Source of the DNA: Leifsonia sp. AG29
GTDB taxonomy: Bacteria > Actinomycetota > Actinomycetes > Actinomycetales > Microbacteriaceae
Length of the DNA: 64,000 bases
Assembly: GCF_009765225.1 (NCBI RefSeq)
Contig: NZ_VMSF01000001.1
Coordinates: 124,001 to 188,000, forward strand
Direction: 5' to 3'
Shown: positions 9,264 through 17,959 of the stretch, piece by piece
How positions within the stretch are numbered: position 1 is the stretch's first letter
How the letters are laid out: the number at the start of each line of letters is the position of its first letter
Notes under the pieces: model-generated
Told to the model about the DNA's origin: nothing
Database searches by the model: none
What the model saw: the letters and a program-made list of their open reading frames with translations, nothing else
Position numbers and translations under genes: made by a program

Positions 9264-11234
9264 TCAGAACCCCGTCGGCTCGGTCTCCAGTTCCGGCGAG
9301 ACCGGCTCGGCCTCGTGGCTGAGCGGCGTCAGGGCCGTCGTCTCGGGGATCCAGATCAGGGCGTCGTACCGCCGGCCCATCACGGTGGGCACGTAGTTCC
9401 CCGCTTCGCGCCGCGGGTCGTAGACGACGCCGACGGCGCGGTGGCCGCGCTCGCGCGTCAGCCACTCGCGGCCGGTCGCCGCGGCGAACGAGAGGACCGC
9501 TGGGCCGGTCAGGGTCCGGCCCAGAAGATCCTCGTGGCTGCCCGCCCGGGCGCCCGGCAGCCGGTACGCCGTCTCGGTCGATCCCCACGACCGCGCGGCG
9601 AGCACCGTCCCGCGTCGGGTCGCGAAGCCCAGGAGGAACACGTCGTCGAGGCCGTGGCGCTCGCGCAGGAGCTGACCGATGTTGACCATGCCGTCGCCGC
9701 CCATCGTGGTTCCGCGCGCATCGCCGACGTGCGTGTTGTGCGCCCAGATGACGCCCTTGCTGCCCGGGCCCGTGTGCTCCGCCAGCCGATCGGCCGTGTC
9801 CGCCATGTGGATGTCGCGGACGTTCCACGAGTCGCGGTCCCCGCGCAGCATCACGCGGTAGTAGTGCTCCGCGTCGGCCGCGACGAGGGCGTTCTGGAGC
9901 ACGTCCAGCCGGGACTCGTCGTCCTCGAACCCCGGGGTCGGCAGTCCGGCGCGCTCGCGGACGCTGGTCAGGAGGGCGACCACGTCCGGCTCGCATGACC
10001 GCGGGACGAGCCGGGTCGCCCAGGCGTACTCCTGCGGGTCCTCCCCGTACGGCTCGAAGCAGCGCCAGGCGCGCAAGGCTCCGGGGAGGTCGTCCGGCGC
10101 GTTCGCCGCCAGCCAGTCGATCACCGCCTCGAGCGACTCCCAGAGCGAGTAGACGTCGAGCCCGTAGAAGCCGACGCGCTCCTCCGCCGGGCGCGCCATG
10201 TTGTACGTGTGCAGCCAGTCGAGGAAGTCGGCCACGTCGGTGTTGGCCCACATCCAGCGCGGCCAGCGATCGAACTCGCGGAGGAGCTCGCGGGCGTCCC
10301 GCCACTGCTCGACGTGGCCGCGCACCCAGCGGTCGATCCGGAAGCAGTCCGGCCAGTCCCCTTCGACGCCGATCCACCGGACGCCGTCCCCCTCGATCAG
10401 GCGCTTGGTCAGCGCCGCCCGCCACGCATAGAACTCGTGCGTGCCGTGGGAGGCCTCGCCGAGGCAGATGAACCGCGACCGCGCCGCCCGGCGGGCGAGC
10501 GCCTCCAGGTCGTCGGCGGTGGTCAGCGGGGCGGCGAGCTCGATCACGTCCTCGGCCGCCTCGCGGTCCTGCGGGTCGCCCGGCTCCGCACGGCGGCGCA
10601 CCGGCCGGAGGGACGCCTCGCGGAGGAGCCGGACGACCTCCGAGTCCGGCGTCGGCGCGAAGTCGCGGTAGTAGTCGCCCACCGCGCGGAAGCCCGCGGG
10701 GAGCAGCACGCAGGAGAGCCGGTCCGCATCCTCGAGCTCCTCCACCGCGCCGGGAGCGATCACGGGCGCGGCGATGACGATCTCGCCGGCGCCGAGGCGG
10801 CGGGCGACGAGGGCGGCGACCCGTGCGGTCGCGCCGGTGGCGATCCCGTCGTCGACGATGACGGCCGTGCGCCCGCGCAGGTCGACGGGAGGCCGTCCCT
10901 CCCGGAACATCGCGAGCCGTTCCTCCAGGGTGCGGCGCTCGGTCCGCTCCGCGTCCTCGATCTCCTGCTCCGAGATCCAGCCTCGCGACACGATCGTGGG
11001 GTTCAGGACGCGCGCGCCGCCCTCGCCGATCGCCCCCATGGCGACCTCGGGCTGGCCCGGGAGACCCAGCTTGCGGACGACGATCACGTCGAGGGGGAGC
11101 TCGAGAGCCTCGGCGACCAGCGCGGCGACCGGGACGCCCCCTCGGGGGAGCCCGAGGACCACCGACTCGGATCCGCGCAGATCGATCAGGCGCTGCGCGA
11201 GCTGGTGTCCGGCCTGGATGCGATCCGCGAACAT
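9264..11234 (-). CDS. Phosphoribosyltransferase / erythromycin esterase-like fusion
   Basis: A 656-residue fusion that starts MFADRIQAGHQLAQRLIDLR. Residues ~1-215 are a PRTase domain nearly parallel to that of the protein at 3499-4800 ([50 protein letters not shown]). Residues ~235-640 are an erythromycin-esterase-like domain with FICLGEASHGTHEFYAWRA, GVEGDWPDCFRIDRWVRG and HNTHVGDARGTTMGGDG, the His/Glu-rich active-site blocks. The same two-domain order and size occur in M. tuberculosis Rv2030c (DosR regulon, next to pfkB), and here too pfkB is adjacent. The EreA-type domain alone does not show macrolide resistance. It lies 12 bp downstream of the beta-CASP gene and is in its operon. Confidence 0.88.
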   Translation of the reverse strand: MFADRIQAGHQLAQRLIDLRGSESVVLGLPRGGVPVAALVAEALELPLDVIVVRKLGLPGQPEVAMGAIGEGGARVLNPTIVSRGWISEQEIEDAERTERRTLEERLAMFREGRPPVDLRGRTAVIVDDGIATGATARVAALVARRLGAGEIVIAAPVIAPGAVEELEDADRLSCVLLPAGFRAVGDYYRDFAPTPDSEVVRLLREASLRPVRRRAEPGDPQDREAAEDVIELAAPLTTADDLEALARRAARSRFICLGEASHGTHEFYAWRAALTKRLIEGDGVRWIGVEGDWPDCFRIDRWVRGHVEQWRDARELLREFDRWPRWMWANTDVADFLDWLHTYNMARPAEERVGFYGLDVYSLWESLEAVIDWLAANAPDDLPGALRAWRCFEPYGEDPQEYAWATRLVPRSCEPDVVALLTSVRERAGLPTPGFEDDESRLDVLQNALVAADAEHYYRVMLRGDRDSWNVRDIHMADTADRLAEHTGPGSKGVIWAHNTHVGDARGTTMGGDGMVNIGQLLRERHGLDDVFLLGFATRRGTVLAARSWGSTETAYRLPGARAGSHEDLLGRTLTGPAVLSFAAATGREWLTRERGHRAVGVVYDPRREAGNYVPTVMGRRYDALIWIPETTALTPLSHEAEPVSPELETEPTGF

Positions 11235-11246
11235 GGTGTCTCCTTC

Positions 11247-12623
11247 TCAGGGCTGAGTCGTGGCCGCCGCGTCGACCGTCTCGCCGAAGTCCGGCACCCG
11301 GGCGTGCCAGCCGAGTTCGCGGGCGATCCGGATGCGGAGGGCGTCCGACGCGCCCGGCTCGCCGTGCGTGAGGTAGACCGCCCGGGGCGCGGCCGGGGCC
11401 GTCCGCAGCCAGTCGATGAGCTGGGATGCGTCGGCGTGGGCCGAGAGCATCTCGAGGCTGTGCACCCGGGCGCGGATCGGGACGTCCTTGCCGTAGATCC
11501 GCAGCGACCGTTCGCCCCGTTTCAGCGCGGCGCCGCGGGTCCCGCCGGCCTGGAAGCCGGTCAGCACGATCGCGTTCCGCGCGTCGGGGCCGTAGGCGGC
11601 CACGTGGTGCAGAACGCGGCCGCCCTCGAGCATGCCGCTCGCCGAGATGATCACGGCCGGACCGCCGCGCAGGTTGAGCAGCTTGGACTCGTCGACCGAG
11701 CGGACGAGTGTCGCCAGCCCGTACATCGCCCGGAACTCGTCGGGCCGGAGGCGGTGCTCCTGCGGGTAGCGCGCATAGATCTCGGAGGCGTCGACGGCCA
11801 TCGGGCTGTTGAGGAACACGGGCACCGCGGGGATGGCGCCGCGGGCGCGGAGCCGGCTGAGATGCAGCAGCAGCGTCTCGGCGCGGCCGACGGCGAACGC
11901 GGGCAGCAGCACCACGCCTCCGCGGCCGCAGACGTCGCTGACGATGCGGCCGAGCTCCTGCGCGGCGTCGACCGCGGGATGGATCCGGTCGCCGTAGGTG
12001 GACTCGCACACGAGGACGTCCGTCGCCTCCAGCGCACGGGGCGGCTGCATCAGAGCGTCGTCGACGCGGCCCAGGTCGCCCGTGAAGTGCAGTCGGCCGT
12101 CGGTCGTCGTGATGAGGGCCTGCGCGGCGCCGAGAATGTGGCCGGCGGGCGCGAACCGGACCGTGACCGCGCCGACGGTGAAGCGCTCGTCGAACGGATG
12201 GGGCTCGAACCGGGCGAGGGCCGCCTCCGCGTCCGCCTCCGTGTACAGCGGCTTCGGAGGCGAGTGCTTGGAGGTGTGGTGCCGGTCCGAGTACTGCGCC
12301 TGCTCCTCCAGCAGACGGCCGCTGTCGCGGAGGACCAGCCGGCTGAGCTCCAGCGTGCCGTAGGTCGAGTGGATGCGGCCGCGGAAACCGTCGCGCACGA
12401 GGGCCGGAAGGTAGCCGGTGTGGTCGAGGTGCGCGTGGGTCACGATGACGGCGTCGATCTCGGCGGGGTCGATGGGGAACGGACGCCAGTTGCGCTCGCG
12501 CAGCTGTTTGTAGCCCTGGAACAGTCCGCAGTCGACGAGGATTCGCGACGCCTCCGACTCGAGGAGGTAGCGCGACCCGGTGACCGTGTCCGTGGCGCCG
12601 AGGAAACGCAGTGTCGTGGTCAC
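11247..12623 (-). CDS. MBL-fold beta-CASP hydrolase (RNA-processing exonuclease type)
   Basis: A 458-residue metallo-beta-lactamase/beta-CASP protein starting MTTTLRFLGATDTVTGSRYL. The zinc motif HxHxDH is in THAHLDHTGYLPALV, further ligands in STYGTLEL/GDLGRVDDALM, and the beta-CASP and C-terminal RMMBL regions include ISASGMLEGGRVLHH and THGEPGASDALR. Relatives (YsgD/CPSF73-like family) are nucleases acting on RNA, though many single-copy bacterial members are untested. It is the first gene of a two-gene operon with the PRTase-esterase fusion, and two perfect DosR-like boxes lie 86 and 104 bp upstream. A ribonuclease in a dormancy block would fit mRNA turnover, which is inference. Confidence 0.88.
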   Translation of the reverse strand: MTTTLRFLGATDTVTGSRYLLESEASRILVDCGLFQGYKQLRERNWRPFPIDPAEIDAVIVTHAHLDHTGYLPALVRDGFRGRIHSTYGTLELSRLVLRDSGRLLEEQAQYSDRHHTSKHSPPKPLYTEADAEAALARFEPHPFDERFTVGAVTVRFAPAGHILGAAQALITTTDGRLHFTGDLGRVDDALMQPPRALEATDVLVCESTYGDRIHPAVDAAQELGRIVSDVCGRGGVVLLPAFAVGRAETLLLHLSRLRARGAIPAVPVFLNSPMAVDASEIYARYPQEHRLRPDEFRAMYGLATLVRSVDESKLLNLRGGPAVIISASGMLEGGRVLHHVAAYGPDARNAIVLTGFQAGGTRGAALKRGERSLRIYGKDVPIRARVHSLEMLSAHADASQLIDWLRTAPAAPRAVYLTHGEPGASDALRIRIARELGWHARVPDFGETVDAAATTQP

Positions 12624-12708
12624 GGGGCCTCCGCATCTGGGACCGGTATCGGGCGGCGCCCTTGCGCCGCCCGGTACCGAGCCTCCCGTTCACGACCGCG
12701 GGCGAGCA

Positions 12709-12722
12709 GGGTCGAAAGACCC
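12709..12722. promoter_or_regulatory. DosR-like box 5 (upstream of beta-CASP gene)
   Basis: GGGTCGAAAGACCC fits GGGNC-N4-GNCCC exactly; arms are perfectly complementary around GAAA. 13/14 identical to the box upstream of ppsA. Confidence 0.55.
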
Positions 12723-12726
12723 GCGC

Positions 12727-12740
12727 GGGGCTTTAGGCCC
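12727..12740. promoter_or_regulatory. DosR-like box 6 (upstream of beta-CASP gene)
   Basis: GGGGCTTTAGGCCC fits GGGNC-N4-GNCCC exactly and matches DosR GGGACTTTAGTCCC at 12 of 14 positions. Centre-to-centre distance to box 5 is 18 bp, like the tandem boxes of mycobacterial DosR promoters. Confidence 0.55.
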
Positions 12741-12836
12741 TGTTGGAGGTGATCGCCTGTGCGACATCCTTCAAACGTGGCCGCCGGAGCGTCCCGCACC
12801 CGCGATCGAAGTGGGGCGGATGGAACCCCGGCGACC

Positions 12837-12877
12837 GGACCTGCGCCGCGCTAGGGGGGCCTGTGCGGCGCAGGTCC
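12837..12877. repeat. Perfect 13-bp inverted repeat in divergent intergenic region
   Basis: GGACCTGCGCCGC (12837-12849) and GCGGCGCAGGTCC (12865-12877) pair perfectly around a 15-nt loop. The site is between two divergent genes, so it is not a terminator for either. It could be a leader hairpin of the downstream permease or a large operator. The rest of the 338-bp gap holds the boxes at 12709-12740 and the palindrome at 12927. Confidence 0.55.
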
Positions 12878-12926
12878 ACTCACGCCCTCAGGAGCCGAGC
12901 GACCGCAAGACCGGCTAGGCTTCAAT

Positions 12927-12942
12927 ATGTCACATGTGACAT
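12927..12942. promoter_or_regulatory. 16-bp perfect palindrome, probable operator
   Basis: ATGTCACATGTGACAT is its own reverse complement. It ends 19 bp before the preferred GTG start of the ABC permease and probably lies at or just after the transcription start, a typical repressor position. No cognate regulator is adjacent. Confidence 0.6.
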
Positions 12943-12961
12943 GGATACGAGAGGGGTGGGC

Positions 12962-14158
12962 GTGAGTCGCGCAGCACTCGGCGTGGTCACGCGGTTCGAA
13001 TTGACCCGCACGCTCCGGAAACCGCAGTTCTGGGTCACCGCCCTGCTGTTGCCCGCGATCATGGCGGCTGCCGTGCTGATCGTCGCATGGGCAGGAGACG
13101 CGCGGCCCGAGGCGACGAAGCCGGTCTCCTTCGAGTACCGCGACCACTCCGGACTGATCTCCGAGACCGTCGCCTCGGCCCTGGGAGGGTCTCCCGCCCG
13201 GTCGGGCGCGCAGGGGCGGGCGCAGGCCGGAGAGATCGACGCATACATCGTCTTTCCCGTCGATCCGCTCCGCGAGCCGGTCACGATCGTTGCACAGGAC
13301 CGGGGAATCATCGCCAACGGCGACTACGCCGCCGTGGCGGGCCAGCTCTTCACGGCCAGCGTCGACGCCACACTCGACTCCCCGAAGACTGTGGAGCTGG
13401 TTCGGGCGACCCCGCGAACCCAATTGAGCACGTTCGCTGCGGGACAACCAGCCGCAGGACTCGGAGCCATGATCGTCCCCGGTCTGCTGGCCATCCTGCT
13501 GGTGCTGATCGTGTCCCTGCTGGGCAACCAGATGCTCAACTCCACCGTGGAAGAGAAGGAGAACCGCATCAGTGAGATGCTGCTGGTCTCCCTTCCCGCC
13601 AGAGCGCTGATCATGGGCAAGATCCTGGCCCTTGCGCTGGTCGGTCTCATCCAGATCGGCATCCTCGCCGTCGGGTGCCTGATCATCTACATCTCCACCT
13701 CTTCGTGGCTGAAACTCGACGCGATCGGGATCACGACGGTGACGCTCGACCCTGTCCGCATCGGCGTCGGGCTGCTCCTGCTGGTCGGTGGGGTGCTCGT
13801 GATGACCGGGCTCCTCGTCCTGATCGGCGCGGCCATGCCGACCGCCAAGGATGCCGCCCCGAACTACACCGGGGTGGTCCTCTTCACGATCGTTCCGCTG
13901 TACCTGATCTCAACCATCCTGGTTAGCCCGAACAGCCCGGTGATACACGTCCTCACCTACTTCCCCCTGACGGCGCCGATGACGGCCTTGCTCCTCAACG
14001 CCACCGGCGCCCTCCACCCACTCGTCGGCGTCGGCATCGGTCTCGGCCTTCTGCTCATCGGAGCCGTGATCCTGCAGCTCGCGATCCGGACATTCCAACG
14101 CGGCGTCCTCCAGTTCGACCGTCCCCTGCGCCTGAAAGATCTCGGCGGCAGCGCCTAG
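12962..14158 (+). CDS. ABC-2 family permease (NatB-like), orphan
   Basis: A ~398-residue permease. GTG 12962 (VSRAALGVVTRFELTRTLRK) is preferred because GAGAGGGG lies about 7 bp upstream; an ATG at 12941 inside the palindrome and a GTG at 12956 are alternatives. One membrane segment lies near the N-terminus, then a ~140-residue extracytoplasmic domain, then five or six segments (e.g. GAMIVPGLLAILLVLIVSLL). The cytoplasmic loop EEKENRISEMLLVSLPARAL is typical of NatB/YhaP sodium or drug efflux permeases. No ATPase gene is adjacent, so the partner must be elsewhere. It ends before a convergent gene with 31 bp between. Confidence 0.8.
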   Translation: MSRAALGVVTRFELTRTLRKPQFWVTALLLPAIMAAAVLIVAWAGDARPEATKPVSFEYRDHSGLISETVASALGGSPARSGAQGRAQAGEIDAYIVFPVDPLREPVTIVAQDRGIIANGDYAAVAGQLFTASVDATLDSPKTVELVRATPRTQLSTFAAGQPAAGLGAMIVPGLLAILLVLIVSLLGNQMLNSTVEEKENRISEMLLVSLPARALIMGKILALALVGLIQIGILAVGCLIIYISTSSWLKLDAIGITTVTLDPVRIGVGLLLLVGGVLVMTGLLVLIGAAMPTAKDAAPNYTGVVLFTIVPLYLISTILVSPNSPVIHVLTYFPLTAPMTALLLNATGALHPLVGVGIGLGLLLIGAVILQLAIRTFQRGVLQFDRPLRLKDLGGSA

Positions 14159-14189
14159 GCACTTCTGAAGTGCCCCTCCACCAGGCTCG

Positions 14190-14585
14190 TCACGCGCCGT
14201 CGCGGGGCAGCAGGCGCCGCACACCGCCGCGTGCCAGCATCAGCACCACGATGAGCAGTGTCACCGAGAAGAACCCTCCGAGGTGGACCGCGTCGCCGAA
14301 CACCAGATCGACGAGCTCGAGCACGAGCAGTTTGCTGCCCGGAAGCACGAGGAGCAGCGCGATCACGTTGACCGCTCGCACCCAGGCCCTCCCCGCCCCG
14401 CGGATCCGCGCGACGATGCGCTTCTTGACCGTGAGCACGACCTCCAGCACCGCTTTCAGCAGGACGGCGGTCAGCAGCGCGATGAGGAAGGTCTCGGAGA
14501 TCACCTGGGGGAAGAGCTGGATGAAGACGCCGAGCACGACGAGGTAGACGAAGACGTCGACGAGGTCGACCGCACGGACGCGCAT
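14190..14585 (-). CDS. Small membrane protein of unknown function
   Basis: A 131-residue protein, MRVRAVDLVDVFVYLVVLGV..., with four likely membrane segments and a basic central loop (VKKRIVARIRGAGRAW). The family is not recognised. Its ATG overlaps the TGA of the SLC13-type transporter by one base (TGATG), so it is translated with it and may be an accessory subunit. The start is fixed by this overlap. Confidence 0.7.
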   Translation of the reverse strand: MRVRAVDLVDVFVYLVVLGVFIQLFPQVISETFLIALLTAVLLKAVLEVVLTVKKRIVARIRGAGRAWVRAVNVIALLLVLPGSKLLVLELVDLVFGDAVHLGGFFSVTLLIVVLMLARGGVRRLLPRDGA

Positions 14586-16144
14586 CAGAACGGCCAGATC
14601 ACCGGCACCAGGGCCACGGCGACGACGAGGAACAGCAGCAGGAGCGGCAGCCCGAGCCTCCAGTAGTCGGTGAACCGCAGGCCGCTCGGACCCATGACCA
14701 TGAAGTTCGCGGGCGTGGCGACCGGCGTGAGGAAGGCTGCGGCGCAGACCACCGCCATCGCCATGAGGAACGGCAGAGGCGAGACGTGCAGCGTCGCCGC
14801 GACCGAGACGGCGATCGGGGCGATGATCAGGGCGGTCGCGGTGTTGCTGATCAGCTGTCCGAAGACGGCCGCCACAACACACAGTGCGGCGAGCACAGCG
14901 GTCGGCCCGGCGCCTCCCACCCAGCCGATGAGCGCCGTGGCGATCGCTGCCGCCGTGCCGGTCTGCGTGATCGCGGTCGAGAGCGGGATCATCCCGGCGA
15001 CGAGCAGGAGGGTCGTCCACGAGATCGACCGGTGCGCGCGCTCCACCGAGACCACCCGGGTGAGCACCATCGCGCCGGCGGCCAGCAGGCCGGTCACGGC
15101 GGGAGGGAACACCCCTGTCGCCAGGAGCACGACCATCGCCCCGAGGATCACGAGCGCTGTCCATGCCCGCCAGCCGAGCGGGGCCGCCTGGCGCCGGATC
15201 GCGTCCGGCTCGTCGACGACGAGCACGTCCGGGTCGGCGAGGTTGGCGTCCAGGTGCTCCCAGCGGCCCTCGAGCAGCAGCACGTCGCCGGGCTCGAGGA
15301 GGGTCTCCGCGTCCACCTGCTCGCCGCGGCGCTGCACCGCGAGCAGCACCAGGTCGCCGCTGTCGGTCACCATGCCGGGGAAGGCCCGCGAGCCGACGAG
15401 CGCGGATCGGGGCGGGACGAGCACCTCGGCGACACCCGCGTCGGCGCCGATCAGCGCCTCCCGGTCGAGTGACGGGTAGTCGCGCACCAGAGTCCGCGTG
15501 TGCTCGCTGAGGTCCTTGCTCATCGCGGTGGGCGTTCGGTCAGGGATCAGCCGCCTCCCGAAGAGGATGCACAGCACCGCAGACCCGATGAGCAGCGGCA
15601 CCCCGACGAGGGCGAACTCGAAGAACCCGAACGGCCGGCCCGCCGACGCGGCGGCGTACTCGCTCAGGAGCACGTTGACCGGGCTTCCGGTGAGTGTCAG
15701 CAGCGAGCCGGCGTGCGCGCCGAACGCCAAAGGGAGGAGCAGCCGCCCCGGCGCCACCGAGATCCGGGAGGCGATCACCACGACGACCGGCAGCAGCGCG
15801 GCGACCGCGCCGTTGACGCTGATCAGCGCCGAGAGCACGGCGACCACGGCCATGACGAGGAACGTGAGACGCCGCGCCTCCCCGCCGCCACTATGCACGA
15901 GCTGCCGTCCCGTCCAGGCCGTGAGGCCCGACGAGTCGAGGCCCTCCGACACGACGAACAGCGAGGCGATGAGGATGACGGCGGGGTCGGCGAAGCCTGC
16001 GAACGCCTGCTGCAGGTCGAGCACCCCGGTGGCGAGCAGCGCGAGCGAGACGCCGACGGCCACGAGCCCGGTCGGGATGCGCCCGCTCAGGAACGCGACC
16101 ACCGCAAGCAGCAGGATGACCACGGTGATGGCCGAGGCGCTCAT
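14585..16144 (-). CDS. SLC13/DASS-family anion transporter with TrkA-C domain
   Basis: A 519-residue transporter. About five membrane segments (residues ~1-190) are followed by a soluble TrkA-C-type domain (~200-295, ending EPGDVLLLEGRWEHLDANL) and the second membrane half to the C-terminus. TGSPVNVLLSEYAAA and SNTATALIIAPIAVSVAATL correspond to the two substrate/sodium SNT-like motifs of divalent anion:sodium symporters. Substrate could be a dicarboxylate or sulfate. The architecture with one TrkA-C domain is shared by sulfur-deprivation-type permeases, which often have two. It is divergent from the MFS gene and leads the two-gene operon with the small membrane protein. Confidence 0.88.
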   Translation of the reverse strand: MSASAITVVILLLAVVAFLSGRIPTGLVAVGVSLALLATGVLDLQQAFAGFADPAVILIASLFVVSEGLDSSGLTAWTGRQLVHSGGGEARRLTFLVMAVVAVLSALISVNGAVAALLPVVVVIASRISVAPGRLLLPLAFGAHAGSLLTLTGSPVNVLLSEYAAASAGRPFGFFEFALVGVPLLIGSAVLCILFGRRLIPDRTPTAMSKDLSEHTRTLVRDYPSLDREALIGADAGVAEVLVPPRSALVGSRAFPGMVTDSGDLVLLAVQRRGEQVDAETLLEPGDVLLLEGRWEHLDANLADPDVLVVDEPDAIRRQAAPLGWRAWTALVILGAMVVLLATGVFPPAVTGLLAAGAMVLTRVVSVERAHRSISWTTLLLVAGMIPLSTAITQTGTAAAIATALIGWVGGAGPTAVLAALCVVAAVFGQLISNTATALIIAPIAVSVAATLHVSPLPFLMAMAVVCAAAFLTPVATPANFMVMGPSGLRFTDYWRLGLPLLLLFLVVAVALVPVIWPF

Positions 16145-16258
16145 GGGCGCACCCTAGCAACGCCCCGCCGCGGAAAGAAGCCTTTTTTGGACGGCCCGCC
16201 CGCGCCATACTGAGCGCACCCGGTGAGCCACCCGGCCGGCCCGGCGGAGGGAGAACCG

Positions 16259-17959
16259 TTGAGCGCAGAACCGTTGAGCACCGAGACGACCGCGGCGCGG
16301 ACCAGCTGGCTCCCCCTGGTCATCGTGGTCCTCACCCAGGTCCAGGCGTCCTTCGCCGTCAACGCCCTCACCGTCTCGATGGCGGGGATCACGCACGACC
16401 TGCGGATCGCGGCGACGAGCGTCGGCACCGCGATCACGGCCGGCACGTTCGCGATGGCGGCGTTCATCCTGCTCGGGGCGAAGGTCGGCTCGCGATTCGG
16501 CAGCAAGGGCGTGTTCCAGATCGCCGTGACCGTGCATGCGCTCGCGATGCTCGGCGTCGCCCTGGCGCCCAACGGGACCGTGCTGTTCGTCGCCCAGGCC
16601 GCCTCCGGCGCGGTGATCGCGCTCATCGCGCCGGCCCTGACGGTGTTCATCGCGACGAACTACCACGGGAGGCAGCAGGCCACCGCGATCGGTCTGCTCG
16701 CGGCGGCCATCCCGCTGGCGGGCGTGCTCGCGCTGCTGATCGCCGGGACGTTCGCGACCACGATCGGGTGGCGGTGGTCGTTCCTCCTCATGGTGGCGCT
16801 GGGTGCGATCAATCTGGCGCTCAGCACGACCCTGCGTCGCGTGCCGTCCCAGCCCCTCCTCTCGATCGATTGGACCGGCGCGATCATCGCCGCCGTCTCG
16901 ATCATCCTGCTCAGCTTCGGTTTCAGCGGTCTCGAGCCGTGGGGTCTCGTCATCGCGTCCGACGGGGCGCCGTTCAGCGTGCTCGGCCTGTCGCCGGCGC
17001 CGATCCTCGTGATCCTCGGACTGATCGGCGGCCAGCTGTTCTTCGTGTGGATCCGGCGACGTCAGAAGGCGGGCCGGCCGCGGATCTTCGACCTGCGCGT
17101 GCTGCGGTCGCGCTCCGAGCTGGCGATCACCGCCTGCATGGCGATCATGCTGTTCGTCGGCACCGCGGCGAACTTCCTCATCCCGCTCTACATGCAGGTG
17201 GTGCAGGGGCTCACCGGCATCGAGACGAGCTTCTCGATCATCCCGTACACGATCTCGATCTTCCTCGCCTCCACGTTCGTGGCGACGCTGTACGGCAGGT
17301 TCTCGCCGCGCCAGCTCGGCGCCGCCGGTTTCGTCGTGGTCGCGCTGGCCCTCGCGCTCCTGGCCTTCGCCATCCGCAACGAGTGGGGTCAGGCGCTCGT
17401 CGTCATCGGGCTCGTGCTGCTCGGCCTCGGCCAGGGCTCGATTGTCGCGCTCGTGTTCAACACCCTCCTGTCGCGCGCGCCGAAGCAGCTGGCGGGCGAC
17501 GTCGGCGCGTGGCGCGGTCTCGTGCACAACCTGTCGGGGAGCGTCGGCATCGCCGTCATCAGCGTCTTCGCGGTGAGCGTGCTCACCGGACTCGTGGCCG
17601 CGCAGGCGCAGGACCATCCCGAACTGCGGCCCGCGCTCGTGGCCCAGGTCAACCTCGACAACGTGAACTTCGTCACCAACGACCACCTCAAGGACGTGCT
17701 CTCGAAGACCGACGCGTCGGCGTCGGAGGTCGACGCAGCGGTCGGGATCAACGAGAACGCCCGCCTGCAGGCCCTCAAGATCTCGCTGCTGTCGCTGGCC
17801 GTCCTGTCGCTGCTGGCGATCGTGCCCGCGACCCGGATGCCCGACAAGCTGCGCGACGAGCTCCCGGAGCAGGTGGAGCCCGACGACCCCGACGCCGTCG
17901 TGGATGACGACGAGGACAACGACGACGAACTCTCCACTCAGAAGCAGGAGGCCCGATGA
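16259..17959 (+). CDS. MFS transporter, DHA2 (14-segment) family
   Basis: A ~566-residue major facilitator. The TTG at 16259 is preferred because GGCGGAGGGAG ends 5-8 bp upstream; a GTG at 16223 in the same frame has no clear site. The N-terminal segment begins TSWLPLVIVVLTQVQASFAV, loop 2-3 has GAKVGSRFGSKGVFQIA, and hydrophobic segments continue to about residue 525, giving 14. The tail is acidic (EDNDDELSTQKQEAR). Such proteins export drugs or metabolites by proton antiport. The ATGA overlap with the aminopeptidase gene shows a common transcript. The last extracytoplasmic loop before the final segment is unusually long (~80 residues). Confidence 0.88.
   Translation: MSAEPLSTETTAARTSWLPLVIVVLTQVQASFAVNALTVSMAGITHDLRIAATSVGTAITAGTFAMAAFILLGAKVGSRFGSKGVFQIAVTVHALAMLGVALAPNGTVLFVAQAASGAVIALIAPALTVFIATNYHGRQQATAIGLLAAAIPLAGVLALLIAGTFATTIGWRWSFLLMVALGAINLALSTTLRRVPSQPLLSIDWTGAIIAAVSIILLSFGFSGLEPWGLVIASDGAPFSVLGLSPAPILVILGLIGGQLFFVWIRRRQKAGRPRIFDLRVLRSRSELAITACMAIMLFVGTAANFLIPLYMQVVQGLTGIETSFSIIPYTISIFLASTFVATLYGRFSPRQLGAAGFVVVALALALLAFAIRNEWGQALVVIGLVLLGLGQGSIVALVFNTLLSRAPKQLAGDVGAWRGLVHNLSGSVGIAVISVFAVSVLTGLVAAQAQDHPELRPALVAQVNLDNVNFVTNDHLKDVLSKTDASASEVDAAVGINENARLQALKISLLSLAVLSLLAIVPATRMPDKLRDELPEQVEPDDPDAVVDDDEDNDDELSTQKQEAR

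Noticed and set aside
9264-11234. Macrolide resistance gene
   Set aside because: Erythromycin-esterase-like domain is fused to a PRTase and located in a dormancy-type cluster; resistance is not supported.
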